A stretch of 64,000 nt of DNA from Stenotrophomonas sp. 57 (GCF_030291075.1 NZ_CP127407.1:2416001-2480000), one strand, 5' to 3'. Counted from the first letter of the stretch, positions 16,792 to 25,399 are shown. Notes: generated from the sequence alone by a model not told the origin. Numbers and translations: made by a program.

Positions 16792-18314
16792 GCGGCCACC
16801 TGGCAGGTCTGCTGGTACAGGGCCAGATAGGCGCGCCCCGCCGCATCCCAACCGCCCGGCCGCAGCATGGCCGCGCGGCGCATGGCCTGCAGCAGGCCGG
16901 GCAGGCGGAAGGTGCGCATCGCCCGTTCCACGCAGCGGCGCAGGCCATCGGCATTGGCGCCGTGGAACAGGAATCCGGTCACGCCATCCTCGACGGTATC
17001 GACCAGCCCGCCGGTCGCGTGCGCGATCGGCAGGCAGCCGAAGCGCTGCGCGTACATCTGGCTCAACCCACAGGGTTCGAAACGCGAAGGCATCAGCAGG
17101 AAATCGGCGCCAGCAAACATCTGGCGGGCCAGCGCCTCTTCGAAGCCGATGAATGCGCCCACCCGTCCGGGGTAGCGCCGGGCCAGCGCCTGCACCTGCG
17201 CTTCCACCTGCGGCTCGCCGCCACCGATGATGACCAGCTGGCCGCCGGCCGCCACGATCTGTGGCGCCACGTCGCATGTGATGTCCAGGCCTTTCTGGTG
17301 CACCAGGCGGGAGACCACCGCGAACAGCGGGCCGGTCGACGGCGCCAGACCGAACGCCTTGCGCACCGCATGCGCATTGGTGGCGCGCCCGGTCCACTCA
17401 CCAATGCCGAAGTGGGCCTTGAGATGGATATCGCGGCGCGGGTCCCAGCTGGCGTCGATGCCGTTGACGATGCCACTCAGGTGTCCGCCGGCCGCGCGAC
17501 GCGCCAACAGATCATGCAGCCCGCAGCCGTCATCCGGGGCGGTGATCTGCTGCGCGTAGCGCAGGCTGACCGTGTTCAGGCGCGTGGCGTTGGTGATCCC
17601 GCCCTGCAGGAACGACATCTGCCCGTGGAAGTGCAGTTCATCCAGGTGTTCGGCCGGTACGCCCAGCACAGGTGCAAGCGCGTACGGAAACAACCCCTGG
17701 TACGCCAGGTTGTGGATGGTCAGCAGGGTCGGCACGGTGGTCCGGTCCCAACGCACGTAGGCGGCCGCCATGGCCACAGGCCAATCATTCAGGTGCAGAA
17801 GCTGCGGCGACCAGTCCAGCCCGGCACGCCCGGCCGCAATCTCCGCCGCTGCGTGTGAGAGCGTGGCGAAGCGAACCGCATTGTCCTTCCACTCCTGGCC
17901 CTGCCCATCGACGTAAGGCGAACCTTCGCGCTCGTACAGCTCTGGCGAGAGCAGCACGTAGATCGGTAGGCCGTCTGCCTGCACTGCCATGCCGATCCCG
18001 CACGCAGGCAGGCCCGCTCTCGCGCTGACCTGTCCCACCCGCCGCAGCTGTGGCAGGCGCTGCAGTACTTCCGGGTAGCCGGGCAGCAGCACGCGCGAAT
18101 CACAGGCGCCGCGCACCGCACGCGGCAGGGCTGCGGCCACGTCGCCCAGGCCTCCGGCCTTGATGAAGTCGGCCATCTCGGTCGCGACGAACAACACACG
18201 CTGTACCAGTTCCGGCAGCTGCAGTGGTTGCGAGTGGCCACGGCGGGTGCCGATCGGCACGGGCGTGACCGGAGAGATCGCAACGGGTGAAGCGGACTGG
18301 GCGGCGCGGGCCAT
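16788..18314 (-). CDS. glgA: Glycogen synthase GlgA
   Basis: About 508 residues from the ATG at 18314; the true start is uncertain because the first 30 residues are not conserved. GT5 features: [20 protein letters not shown] (the ADP-glucose binding KxGGLGD motif), [54 protein letters not shown], and the C-terminal [20 protein letters not shown], which carries the donor-site Glu. It extends glucan chains from nucleotide-glucose. It is the first gene of the minus-strand glycogen/trehalose operon. The pyrophosphorylase gene glgC is not in this window, so the sugar-nucleotide donor must be made elsewhere. Confidence 0.93.
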   Translation of the reverse strand: MARAAQSASPVAISPVTPVPIGTRRGHSQPLQLPELVQRVLFVATEMADFIKAGGLGDVAAALPRAVRGACDSRVLLPGYPEVLQRLPQLRRVGQVSARAGLPACGIGMAVQADGLPIYVLLSPELYEREGSPYVDGQGQEWKDNAVRFATLSHAAAEIAAGRAGLDWSPQLLHLNDWPVAMAAAYVRWDRTTVPTLLTIHNLAYQGLFPYALAPVLGVPAEHLDELHFHGQMSFLQGGITNATRLNTVSLRYAQQITAPDDGCGLHDLLARRAAGGHLSGIVNGIDASWDPRRDIHLKAHFGIGEWTGRATNAHAVRKAFGLAPSTGPLFAVVSRLVHQKGLDITCDVAPQIVAAGGQLVIIGGGEPQVEAQVQALARRYPGRVGAFIGFEEALARQMFAGADFLLMPSRFEPCGLSQMYAQRFGCLPIAHATGGLVDTVEDGVTGFLFHGANADGLRRCVERAMRTFRLPGLLQAMRRAAMLRPGGWDAAGRAYLALYQQTCQVAA

Positions 18315-18662
18315 GGGGATGATCTCGGATGCTTCAGGCAGACAGACGCCAGCGGCGCCCGGACGGGCGCTAATGCTGGGAAGGAAGTCGACGCAGGACG
18401 TGGGGGACGTCAGCGAGAGGCTCAGGACGACAATAGCCCTGCATGCGATCAATCAACCGTGAAGCCATGGCGATTTCTTTGTGACAAGGCGTCATGAGCT
18501 CAGTACACATGACAGGCGCCCGCCTCCTGGCCGTGTCTCCTGCCATGGGGCCGAGCCCATGCCCGGCTGCCGGCAATCCCGCGTGCAACGTGAGCCGAAC
18601 TGGGTTGATTTCTCAAGAGACTCACCCTGCGACACCCGGTCGCAGGCCAGCGCGCCACCCGC

Positions 18663-18676
18663 TTGACCAATGTCAA
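18663..18676. promoter_or_regulatory. FNR/CRP-type operator upstream of PAS/diflavin operon
   Basis: TTGACCAATGTCAA is a perfect palindrome of TTGAC and GTCAA around CAAT, close to the FNR consensus TTGAT-N4-ATCAA. Its centre is about 56 bp before the ATG at 18726; a start site at -41.5 spacing would fall near 18711, with an AT-richer TATCTC candidate -10 just before. A regulator of the right family is encoded at 22846-23622. The palindrome includes the TTG codon that would be the start of a longer PAS frame. Confidence 0.6.
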
Positions 18677-18725
18677 ACCGCCCGCTGCCGTGCGGGCGTA
18701 TCTCTATGCAGGACCCGAAAACGCC

Positions 18726-19115
18726 ATGCAGAACGTCATGGTGATCTCCACCACCGACCTGCAGGGCAACATCACCTACGCCAACGACCTGTTCTGCGCG
18801 CTCACCGGCTTCGCCCGCGAAGAGCTGATCGGCCAGCCGCACAGCATCGTGCGCCACCCGGATGTGCCCAAGGCGGTCTACAAGGACATGTGGGACACCA
18901 TCAAGGCCGGCAAGACCTGGACCGGCATCGTGCCCAACCTCGGCAAGGGCGGTGTGCTCTATGTGGTCGATACCACCGTGCAGCCGCTGTTCGACGCCGA
19001 CGGCAACATCACCTCGTACATCAGCATCCGCCGCGTGGTGAACGACCTGATGCAGAACTACGACCTGGTCGAGTTCAGCAAGGAAAAGTTCGACGACTTC
19101 TACGCGGCCGCGTGA
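18726..19115 (+). CDS. Aer-like PAS domain protein
   Basis: 129 residues from ATG 18726, with AGGA about 11 nt upstream. The frame is open to a TTG at 18663, but that codon lies in the FNR-type palindrome, so the shorter form is preferred. The whole protein is one PAS domain like that of the aerotaxis receptor Aer: VISTTDLQGNITYANDLFCA, FAREELIGQPHSIVRHPDVP, KAVYKDMWDTIKAGKTWTGI, ending with TSYISIRRVVND. In Aer this fold binds FAD and senses redox state. No output domain is attached. Its TGA overlaps the GTG of the diflavin reductase, so the two are produced together; a role as flavin-based redox sensor for that enzyme or for a kinase is inference. Confidence 0.82.
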   Translation: MQNVMVISTTDLQGNITYANDLFCALTGFAREELIGQPHSIVRHPDVPKAVYKDMWDTIKAGKTWTGIVPNLGKGGVLYVVDTTVQPLFDADGNITSYISIRRVVNDLMQNYDLVEFSKEKFDDFYAAA

Positions 19116-20641
19116 ACGCCCTCCCGACCAGTACGCCCGTCAGCCGCCTGCTGGTGGGCTTCGCGTCCGAGTCGGGCAATGCCCGCGCCCTGGCCCAGCG
19201 ACTGGGCGCGGACCTGCAGCCGCACGGGCCGCAGGTGCTCCCGTTCAACGACATCGACGTGGCCAGTCTCGGCCAAGGCGATGTGCTGCTGGCGATTTCC
19301 AGCTCGTTCGGCGATGGCGAACCGCCGGCCAACGGCGAGCGGTTCTTCGAAACACTGCGCCAGACCCCGACGCTGAGCGGCCTGCGCTATGCGGTGTTCG
19401 GCCTTGGTGACACCGGCTACCCCAGCTTCTGCGGCTTCACCAAGGCGCTGGATGCTGCGCTGAGCGAGCGCCAGGCGCAGCCACTGCTGCATCGGGTGGA
19501 CGCCGACCTGGGCTACGAGCAGTTCTTCCAGCAATGGCAGCCGGTGCTCGGCCAGGTGCTGGATGGCGACCTCAACGCTGGCCAAGACCTGCACCTGCAG
19601 GTCACCGCCTATGGCGAAGACAATGCCTTTGCCGCCCCCATTCTCGAACGTCGCCGCTTGAACAGCAGCGACCCGGCCGCATGGCATCTGCAGTTGGACA
19701 TTGCCGGCAGTGGCATGGCCTACCGCGCGGGCGACACCCTGCACGTAGTACCCGAGAACGACCCTGCCCTGCTGCAGGCATTGACCACCTGGTACGGCGA
19801 CACGGCCGCCGTGGCCGCCCTGCACGACCGCGAGCTGCGCCTGCTGAGCAAGGGCGTGCTTCGCGAACTGGCCAGGCTCGGTGGCAGCGAGCTGCTGAAG
19901 GGCCTGCTGAAGGTCAGCCAGAAGCGCGAGCTGGAAGCCTACCTGCACGGCCTGGACCTGCTGGACGTGCTGCAGGACCACGCCACGCCGGACAGCGTGC
20001 CGCTGGCCCGACTGCGTGAACTGCTGTCACCGCGGCTGCCGCGCGCCTATTCCATCGCCTCGCACCCGCGCGACGACCAGCTGAGCCTGTGCGTGCGCGA
20101 AGTGCGCTACAGCCTGCGCGGCCGCGAGCGCTTCGGTACTGCCACCGGCAGCCTGCTGCATGGCGGCGACCATGCCCGTGTGTACTGCCGCTCCAACCCC
20201 GGCTTCCACCTGCCCGATACCGGCGAGGCACCGCTGCTGCTGGTCGGCACCGGTACCGGCATTGCACCGTTGATGGGCCTGATGCAGGAACTGCAGGCCA
20301 CCGGCTGCGAACGCGAAGTGCACCTGGTGTTCGGCGAGAAGCACCGCCAGCACGACTACCTCTACCGCGAACAACTGCAGGACTGGCACACGCGTGGCGT
20401 GCTGGCCGGCCTGCATACCGCGTTCTCGCGCGATGGTGTCGAAAAGGTCTATGTGCAGCACGTGCTGCAGCAGCGCGCCAGCGAGATGCGTGATGTGCTG
20501 GCCCGTGGCGGGCACCTTTACCTGTGCGGCAACAAGCGCCACCTGGAAAGCGCGGTGCGCCAGGCCATCGATGCCATCGGCGGCAAAGGCCACTGGGACA
20601 CGCTACGGGGTGAAGGCCGCATCCACTGCGAGCTGTATTGA
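19112..20641 (+). CDS. Diflavin oxidoreductase (CysJ / P450-reductase type)
   Basis: 509 residues from a GTG at 19112 that overlaps the PAS stop. Three modules: an N-terminal flavodoxin domain (LVGFASESGNARALAQRLGA, SSFGDGEPPANGERFF, FGLGDTGYPSFCGF); an FAD-binding ferredoxin-reductase-like domain (RAYSIASHPRDDQLSLCV, GSLLHG); and an NADPH-binding domain (LLLVGTGTGIAPLMGLMQEL, YLCGNKRHLESAVRQAI). Electrons flow NADPH to FAD to FMN to an acceptor. Sulfite reductase alpha subunits are similar, but no cysI or cysH is adjacent, so the acceptor is unknown. The PAS partner and FNR-type site suggest low-oxygen or redox-controlled use. Confidence 0.87.
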   Translation: MNALPTSTPVSRLLVGFASESGNARALAQRLGADLQPHGPQVLPFNDIDVASLGQGDVLLAISSSFGDGEPPANGERFFETLRQTPTLSGLRYAVFGLGDTGYPSFCGFTKALDAALSERQAQPLLHRVDADLGYEQFFQQWQPVLGQVLDGDLNAGQDLHLQVTAYGEDNAFAAPILERRRLNSSDPAAWHLQLDIAGSGMAYRAGDTLHVVPENDPALLQALTTWYGDTAAVAALHDRELRLLSKGVLRELARLGGSELLKGLLKVSQKRELEAYLHGLDLLDVLQDHATPDSVPLARLRELLSPRLPRAYSIASHPRDDQLSLCVREVRYSLRGRERFGTATGSLLHGGDHARVYCRSNPGFHLPDTGEAPLLLVGTGTGIAPLMGLMQELQATGCEREVHLVFGEKHRQHDYLYREQLQDWHTRGVLAGLHTAFSRDGVEKVYVQHVLQQRASEMRDVLARGGHLYLCGNKRHLESAVRQAIDAIGGKGHWDTLRGEGRIHCELY

Positions 20642-20652
20642 TCCACTGATCC

Positions 20653-20725
20653 TGTAGAGCCGAGCCCACGCTCCGCTCCCGTTGGCGGCAACGCGAAAGC
20701 AGCCGGGTATGGACTCGGCTCTACA
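20653..20725. terminator. SMAG-type hairpin between convergent genes
   Basis: Perfect 12-bp arms TGTAGAGCCGAG (20653-20664) and CTCGGCTCTACA (20714-20725) enclose 49 nt. GTAG occurs at the end of the stem on both strands, fitting an inverted pair of SMAG units. It lies between the 3' ends of the diflavin reductase gene and modC and probably serves as a bidirectional terminator or mRNA-end stabiliser. Confidence 0.65.
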
Positions 20726-20733
20726 ACCGCAGC

Positions 20734-21402
20734 TCAACCACCGACAATGCGGCCGTCCACCACGCGCGCCACCTGCTGGCCGAACATCGCCACGTCCTGG
20801 GGGTCGTGGCTGATCAACAGCAGCGGAATGCCGGTCTTGTCCAGCACCGCCTCCAGCTCCTGGCGAAGGTGCTGGCGCAGGTCGTGGTCCAGCGCGGAGA
20901 ACGGTTCATCCAGCAGCAGCGCCTGTGGCTGCGTTACCAGCGCACGGGCCAACGCCGTGCGCTGGCGCTGGCCACCGGAGACCTGTGAAGGCAGCAGATC
21001 GCCCACTGTGTCAATGCGGAATGCGTGCAGCCACTGCTCCACCGCGTCGAAGCGTTGCCCGGGACGCGGATTGAGCAAGCCCTTGTGCAATCCAAATGCC
21101 ACGTTCTGGCGCACGCTCAGGTGCGGGAACAACGCGTAGTCCTGGAACACATAGCCCAGCCGCCGACGCTGCGGCGGCAGGTTCACGCCGGTGGCCGCAT
21201 CGAACAGGGTCTGCCCCTGCAGCCGAACATACCCTTGGCCAGGCCGCAGCAACCCGGCCACCGCCTTCAGGGTCAGGCTCTTGCCGGCACCGGAGGGACC
21301 GAACAGCACCACCTGCTGCTGCGTGCACTGCAGCGATACGTCCAACACGAAATCCTGGCCGGCTGCCTGCAGGCGGCGCTGCACCTGCAGGTCAAGCCAC
21401 AT
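20734..21402 (-). CDS. modC: Molybdate ABC transporter ATP-binding protein ModC
   Basis: 222 residues. Walker A is FGPSGAGKS, the Q-loop YVFQDYALFPHLSV, the signature VSGGQRQRTALARAL and Walker B ALLLDEPFSALD, followed by the H-loop LISHDPQD. The protein ends after the ATPase core; the C-terminal molybdate-binding Mop/TOBE domain of longer ModC proteins such as that of E. coli is absent. It energises ModB for molybdate import. The ATG lies 11 bp inside the modB end. It is the last gene of a long minus-strand Moco/molybdate run. Confidence 0.9.
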   Translation of the reverse strand: MWLDLQVQRRLQAAGQDFVLDVSLQCTQQQVVLFGPSGAGKSLTLKAVAGLLRPGQGYVRLQGQTLFDAATGVNLPPQRRRLGYVFQDYALFPHLSVRQNVAFGLHKGLLNPRPGQRFDAVEQWLHAFRIDTVGDLLPSQVSGGQRQRTALARALVTQPQALLLDEPFSALDHDLRQHLRQELEAVLDKTGIPLLLISHDPQDVAMFGQQVARVVDGRIVGG

Positions 21403-22075
21403 CGCGCAGCTCCCGGCGACGTCCGCCCACCAGCCGCGCAGCCAGCAACAGGATCACGATGCAGACCACCGAGGTGAGGATCACCAGCGCATTGGCCTTC
21501 CCATCCTGACCGGCCTGCACCGCCTCGTAGATGGCGATCGACAGCGTCTGCGTTCGACCCGGAATGCTGCCGGCCACCATCAGCGTCGCGCCGAATTCGC
21601 CCATCGCGCGCGCAAACGCCAGCAGCAGGCCGGCAAGAATGCCACGCCACGCCAGCGGCAGCGTGACGCGGAAGAACACGGCTGCTTCGGACACGCCAAG
21701 CGTGCGCGCGGCCTGCTCGAGCTGCCCGTCCACATTCTCGAACGCGGCGCGTGCCGGCTTGAACACCAACGGAAACGAGGCCACCGCCGCCGCGATCACT
21801 GCAGCCTGCCAGGTGAACACCAGGTTGATGCCGAACCACGATTGCAACCATGCCCCGACCGGGCCATTGCGGCCGATCAGTACCAGCAGGTAGTAACCCA
21901 GCACCGTCGGCGGCAGCACCATCGGCAGGGTCAGCAGCGAATCGAGCAGCTCGCGGCCGGGAAAGCGGCGACGCGCCAGCAACGCGCCCAATGCTACGCC
22001 CAGCACGAGGTTGATCGCGGTGGCCCAGCCGGCCACCTTCAGCGACAACCCCAGCGCGCTCCAGTCCAGATCCAT
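21392..22075 (-). CDS. modB: Molybdate ABC transporter permease ModB
   Basis: 227 residues with about five membrane helices. The binding-protein-dependent transport signature is visible as AARTLGVSEAAVFFRVTLPL, with the EAA-loop glycine, and GRNGPVGAWLQSWFGI is typical of ModB. FARAMGEFGATLMVAGSIPGR is the conserved GEFGATxxxxGNxPG-like ModB motif. It forms the membrane channel for molybdate together with ModC. The ATG at 22075 lies 3 bp after the modA stop. Confidence 0.93.
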   Translation of the reverse strand: MDLDWSALGLSLKVAGWATAINLVLGVALGALLARRRFPGRELLDSLLTLPMVLPPTVLGYYLLVLIGRNGPVGAWLQSWFGINLVFTWQAAVIAAAVASFPLVFKPARAAFENVDGQLEQAARTLGVSEAAVFFRVTLPLAWRGILAGLLLAFARAMGEFGATLMVAGSIPGRTQTLSIAIYEAVQAGQDGKANALVILTSVVCIVILLLAARLVGGRRRELRDVA

Positions 22076-22078
22076 GCC

Positions 22079-22822
22079 TCAGGGCGTGCCGAACCCGTGT
22101 TTGGCCAGGATCGCCTGGCCCTGTGCCGAGCGCACGAAGGCAGTGAAGCGCTTGGCCTCCGCCTGCTGTGGGCTGGCCTTGATCACGGCCAGCGGATAGG
22201 CAATGCGCCCAGACACCGGCACCGCAAAGGCGCGACGCACCCGGTCAGGCATCGCCTGCGCATCGGTGGCATAGACGAAGCCGGCATCCACTTCACCGCG
22301 CGCCACGTAGTCCAGCGACTGGCGAACATTCTGCGTGGTGATGGCCTTGCTCTGCACCGACGGCCACAGGCCCGCCGCTTCCAGTGCACCTTTGGCATAG
22401 CGGCCCACCGGTACGCTGTCCGGGGTGCCCAGTGCGATGCGCTGCACGCCAGCACCGGCCAGCTCCTTCAAGGTGCGCGGCGCGGCCTTGGCGTGCGGCG
22501 GCACCACCACCCACAGCGCGTTCACCGCGAACACCTCGCGGGTACCCGCCGCCAGCAGATCCTGCTGCTGGGCCTGGTCCATCGTGGTTTCGTCGGCCGA
22601 TGCGAATACGTCCACCGGCGCACCACGGCTGATCTGCTGCAGCAGCACACCAGAGGCGGCGAAGTTGAAATCAACCCTGGCGCCCGGGTGTGCCTTCTCA
22701 TAGGCGGTGCCCAGTTCGCGGAAGCTCTCGGTCAGGCTCGATGCCGCCGACACCGTCAGCTCGGCCGCCCAGGCTGGCACCGTGGCCAGCAGTCCCAGCA
22801 ACAACAGCCCCGCTCGCATCAT
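22079..22822 (-). CDS. modA: Molybdate-binding periplasmic protein ModA
   Basis: 247 residues with a Sec signal peptide (AGLLLLGLLATVPAWAAELT). Family features: VSAASSLTESFRELGTAYEK, FNFAASGVLLQQISRGAPVD, FASADETTMDQAQQ and LALGTPDSVPVGRYAKGALE, followed by GFVYATDAQA. The protein captures molybdate (and tungstate) in the periplasm for ModBC. The gene starts 23 bp after the FNR-type regulator stop and is likely co-transcribed with it, tying metal uptake to oxygen-responsive control. Confidence 0.94.
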   Translation of the reverse strand: MMRAGLLLLGLLATVPAWAAELTVSAASSLTESFRELGTAYEKAHPGARVDFNFAASGVLLQQISRGAPVDVFASADETTMDQAQQQDLLAAGTREVFAVNALWVVVPPHAKAAPRTLKELAGAGVQRIALGTPDSVPVGRYAKGALEAAGLWPSVQSKAITTQNVRQSLDYVARGEVDAGFVYATDAQAMPDRVRRAFAVPVSGRIAYPLAVIKASPQQAEAKRFTAFVRSAQGQAILAKHGFGTP

Positions 22823-22845
22823 GGGTCGGCCCCTCGCTTGCCTGA

Positions 22846-23622
22846 TCAGTCCAGTCCGGATTCCCGGGCCACGGCCATCGCCGCCAGCCGCTCGGGTTGC
22901 AGCAACAGCATCTCACGTTGATTGACCGCAATCACACCCTCGTCGCTCAACCGGCGCAGCACCCGGCTCACCGTTTCCGGGGCCATCCGCAGGTAGTTGG
23001 CGATCTCGGTACGGGCCATGCTCAGGTTGAAGCAGGTGGCCGAGAATCCGCGCCGGGCATAGCGCTCGGAAAGATCGAGCAGGAACGCCGCCATGCGTTC
23101 CTCGGTGCGATGGTTGGCCGCCAGCGTGGCGACCTTGCCGATTTCGGCACTGAGCAGGCTGAACAGCCGCGCCTGCAACCCCGGCATGCGCGTGGCCAGC
23201 AGGCTCAATCGCGGAAACGGGATCCGGCACAGGTAGACCGTATCCAGTGCCACCGCATTGCAGGGGAAGCGCGCGCCATGGATGGCGTTGAGCCCGATCA
23301 CCTCGCCGGGCAGGCTGAACCCCAGTACCTGCTCGTTGCCCTGGCTGTCATCGACGAAGGTCTTTACCATGCCCGCGCGGACCGCTGCGATCGAATCGAA
23401 CGGATCGCCGGCACGGAACAGGTAGTCACCGGCCTGGAACGGCCCCACGTGGTCAACCAGCACATGCAGCTCGCCCAACGCAGCCTTGTCGTAGCCCTGC
23501 GACATGCAGGCGTCCGAGAACGCACAGGTACTGCAGAAGTGCAGCGCGTCGCCGTCATCGGCCGCCGCCGGATTGGGCGTGGCCGGTCGGGACGCAGAGG
23601 GAGCGGAGGGGTTCAGGGGCAT
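22846..23622 (-). CDS. Oxygen-sensing FNR/ANR-type transcriptional regulator
   Basis: 258 residues. The N-terminal cluster motif FCSTCAFSDAC (C-x2-C-x5-C) and a fourth Cys in VYLCRIPF correspond to the four [4Fe-4S] ligands of E. coli FNR (C20, C23, C29, C122). The cyclic-nucleotide-binding-like fold spans about residues 50-160; the helix-turn-helix near the C-terminus is MARTEIANYLRMAPETVSRV with the Glu-Ser-Arg-type recognition helix. FNR proteins dimerise and bind TTGAT-N4-ATCAA when anaerobic. Here the gene lies between Moco biosynthesis genes and modABC, so molybdoenzyme use is probably coupled to oxygen status. A candidate target palindrome lies at 18663-18676. Confidence 0.9.
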   Translation of the reverse strand: MPLNPSAPSASRPATPNPAAADDGDALHFCSTCAFSDACMSQGYDKAALGELHVLVDHVGPFQAGDYLFRAGDPFDSIAAVRAGMVKTFVDDSQGNEQVLGFSLPGEVIGLNAIHGARFPCNAVALDTVYLCRIPFPRLSLLATRMPGLQARLFSLLSAEIGKVATLAANHRTEERMAAFLLDLSERYARRGFSATCFNLSMARTEIANYLRMAPETVSRVLRRLSDEGVIAVNQREMLLLQPERLAAMAVARESGLD

Positions 23623-23690
23623 TGCAGCAACGCAGGAACGAAGGCCTCCATCATACGTCAGCGCGCCACCCGGCCCTGCGCATCATGCGG

Positions 23691-24056
23691 CTACTCCGGC
23701 GCAGGTTCAGCACGTCGCTGAGGGCCACGCTGCCGCATGCTGTCGCGCACGTCCACGTCGAACTGCAGCTGCAGCATGCTGTCGTCATCCAAGGCGATAC
23801 CGAAGCTCAGCCCATCCCGGCAGGGCAGCCTGCCCGCCAGCGACTCAACGGCTTGGCGAGGCAGTACCAACCGGCAGAACGTCCCGCCATCGAGCAGCAC
23901 CGCCTGATCGCCGGCATGCAGCGACAGCGCTACGCCCCAGCCGCCGCTGCCGCCGAAGCGGGTCAGGTTCTCGACTGACTCTCCGGCCAGCAAGCGTGCC
24001 AGATCTTCCTCATCCACGCGCAGGCGCATCGATTGCTGTTGCAGCTGGACTTTCAT
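23691..24056 (-). CDS. Conserved hypothetical protein in Moco operon
   Basis: 121 residues from the ATG at 24056, which overlaps the mobA stop (ATGA), so it is translated with mobA. It has no signal or membrane segment. The sequence MKVQLQQQSMRLRVDEEDLA, VENLTRFGGSGGWGV, and DGLSFGIALDDDSMLQLQFD resembles the small DUF7009-type proteins seen beside molybdenum-cofactor genes; the assignment is from memory. The function is unknown. A 68-bp gap separates it from the FNR-type gene downstream. Confidence 0.7.
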   Translation of the reverse strand: MKVQLQQQSMRLRVDEEDLARLLAGESVENLTRFGGSGGWGVALSLHAGDQAVLLDGGTFCRLVLPRQAVESLAGRLPCRDGLSFGIALDDDSMLQLQFDVDVRDSMRQRGPQRRAEPAPE

Positions 24057-24595
24057 GCTGTGATGGATTCCCACTCTGATGGCGTATTGCAGTTGAGCAG
24101 CAACGCCTGATCCTCGGGTGCCAATGGCAACCGGGTCACGCCCAGGCGTTCCTGCAGGGCGCGCAGTGAACGTCGCGCCATCGGATCATCAATCAAGTCC
24201 CGCAGCACGCGGCGGCAATGATCATCGATCTGCAACCGCATCGGCAACGGTTCATCGTCGAATACCGTGCAGGCGCGCCCTTGATCGGCCTGCAGAAGTA
24301 GCAACAGCGCGGGCGTCATCCGCGGCGTATCGACAGGCACCACCCAAGCGGGGCCACCAGTCATCTGCATCGCCACGCTGTAGAGCCCGCCCAGCGGCCC
24401 ACAACGTGCCACGCGGTCCGGCACGCCGCCAAACGCCGGGTAGTCACCGCTCACCCACACCCGCCCGGCGCCCGCCTGCTTCAACACGCCGCGCATGTGT
24501 TCCAGCAGGGTGCGGCCCTGCCAGGGCAGCAGCGCCTTGTCGCGCCCCATCCGGCTGGACAGGCCACCGGCCAGCACGATGCCGTCGATGGTCAT
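24053..24595 (-). CDS. mobA: Molybdenum cofactor guanylyltransferase MobA
   Basis: 180 residues. The GTP-binding N-terminus IVLAGGLSSRMGRDKALLPW is diagnostic, followed by VWVSGDYPAFGG, DRVARCGPLGGLYSVAMQMT and VVPVDTPRMTPALLLLL. MobA attaches GMP to molybdenum-molybdopterin to give the bis-MGD form used by nitrate reductase and other DMSO-reductase-family enzymes. It is separated from moaE by a SMAG hairpin and overlaps the downstream small gene by 4 nt. Confidence 0.92.
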   Translation of the reverse strand: MTIDGIVLAGGLSSRMGRDKALLPWQGRTLLEHMRGVLKQAGAGRVWVSGDYPAFGGVPDRVARCGPLGGLYSVAMQMTGGPAWVVPVDTPRMTPALLLLLQADQGRACTVFDDEPLPMRLQIDDHCRRVLRDLIDDPMARRSLRALQERLGVTRLPLAPEDQALLLNCNTPSEWESITA

Positions 24596-24599
24596 CGCA

Positions 24600-24626
24600 G
24601 TAGAGCCACGACATGCGTGGCTGTAC
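24600..24626 (+). repeat. SMAG palindrome between moaE and mobA
   Basis: Begins GTAGAGCCACG and folds with CGTGGCTGTAC; stem AGCCACG/CGTGGCT. It lies in the 36-bp gap between moaE and mobA inside an otherwise tightly packed operon, where such hairpins often adjust downstream mRNA levels. Confidence 0.6.
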
Positions 24627-24631
24627 CGACG

Positions 24632-25132
24632 TCAATGCGGGTGATCGTGCGGGTGGTCATGGGCATCGGCGGGTTCGCTGTCCGCATGGCACAGGCTGCA
24701 ACCTTCGCTCCACTGGCTGTCGCCGTCCTCGTAATGCTCCTGCTTCCAGATCGGGCACTGGTGCTTCACCACCTCGATCAACTGCCGGCAGGCGCGGAAC
24801 GCCTCGTCACGGTGCGGGCTGCCCGCCGCCGCCACCACCGCCACATCGCCGATGCCGAGCCGGCCCTTGGCATGGGCCACATACAGCTTCAGCTTCGGCC
24901 CGAACGTGGCTTCGACCTCTGCCGCCAGACGCTTGAATTCGTTCAACACCAACGGCTCGAACAGGTCGTAGGTGATCCCGGTCACCGGCCGGCCCACATT
25001 GACGTCGCGCACCTTGCCGATGAACACATCGATGCCCCCGAAGCCCGGATCGGACACCGCGGCGATGCCATCGGCCGGATCGATCGCCGCCTGCGCGCGA
25101 TCCACCACCTTCGCGATGATCGTCTCGCTCAT
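24632..25132 (-). CDS. moaE: Molybdopterin synthase catalytic subunit MoaE with metal-binding tail
   Basis: 166 residues. Core MoaE features: VDVFIGKVRD-like DVFIGKVRDVN, TYDLFEPL, KLKLYVAHAKGRLGIGDVAV, and the catalytic Lys region CPIWKQEHYEDG. MoaE binds cPMP and receives two sulfurs from MoaD thiocarboxylate to make molybdopterin. The last 20 or so residues are unusual: CSLCHAD followed by a His-rich end HDHPHDHPH, a likely metal-binding tail beyond the normal family end. moaD lies 3 bp upstream. Confidence 0.92.
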   Translation of the reverse strand: MSETIIAKVVDRAQAAIDPADGIAAVSDPGFGGIDVFIGKVRDVNVGRPVTGITYDLFEPLVLNEFKRLAAEVEATFGPKLKLYVAHAKGRLGIGDVAVVAAAGSPHRDEAFRACRQLIEVVKHQCPIWKQEHYEDGDSQWSEGCSLCHADSEPADAHDHPHDHPH

Positions 25133-25135
25133 CGA

Positions 25136-25399
25136 TCAGCCCCCGCTCACCGGCGGCAGGATCGCCACCCGGCCATCGTCGGGCAGCGCCTCGTGGTCGC
25201 GCAGTACGCGTTGCTGGTCGGCGAATGCCGAGTAATCCAGCAGGCCGGCACGGAAACCCGGCCAACGCAGTGGCAGAAGCTCGCGCAGCGCCTGGCGCAG
25301 GTCGGCCACGGTGCCACCGGCCACCTCCACCGCGATTTCACGGCTGGCATCCAGTTCGGAAAACGCACCGAACAACTGCAGATTCACCTGTCTCATCAC
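25136..25399 (-). CDS. moaD: Molybdopterin synthase sulfur-carrier subunit MoaD
   Basis: 87 residues, ubiquitin-like, ending in ILPPVSGG; the terminal Gly-Gly is adenylated and thiocarboxylated to donate sulfur to MoaE. VNLQLFGAFSELDASREIAV and DGRVAILPPV fit the family. Its ATG overlaps the moeA stop by 4 nt. Sulfur activation requires MoeB, which is not in the window. Confidence 0.9.
   Translation of the reverse strand: MMRQVNLQLFGAFSELDASREIAVEVAGGTVADLRQALRELLPLRWPGFRAGLLDYSAFADQQRVLRDHEALPDDGRVAILPPVSGG

Noticed and set aside
18663..18725. TTG start for the PAS protein
   Set aside because: The codon lies inside a perfect FNR-type palindrome and lacks a ribosome-binding site; ATG 18726 fits better, though not proven.
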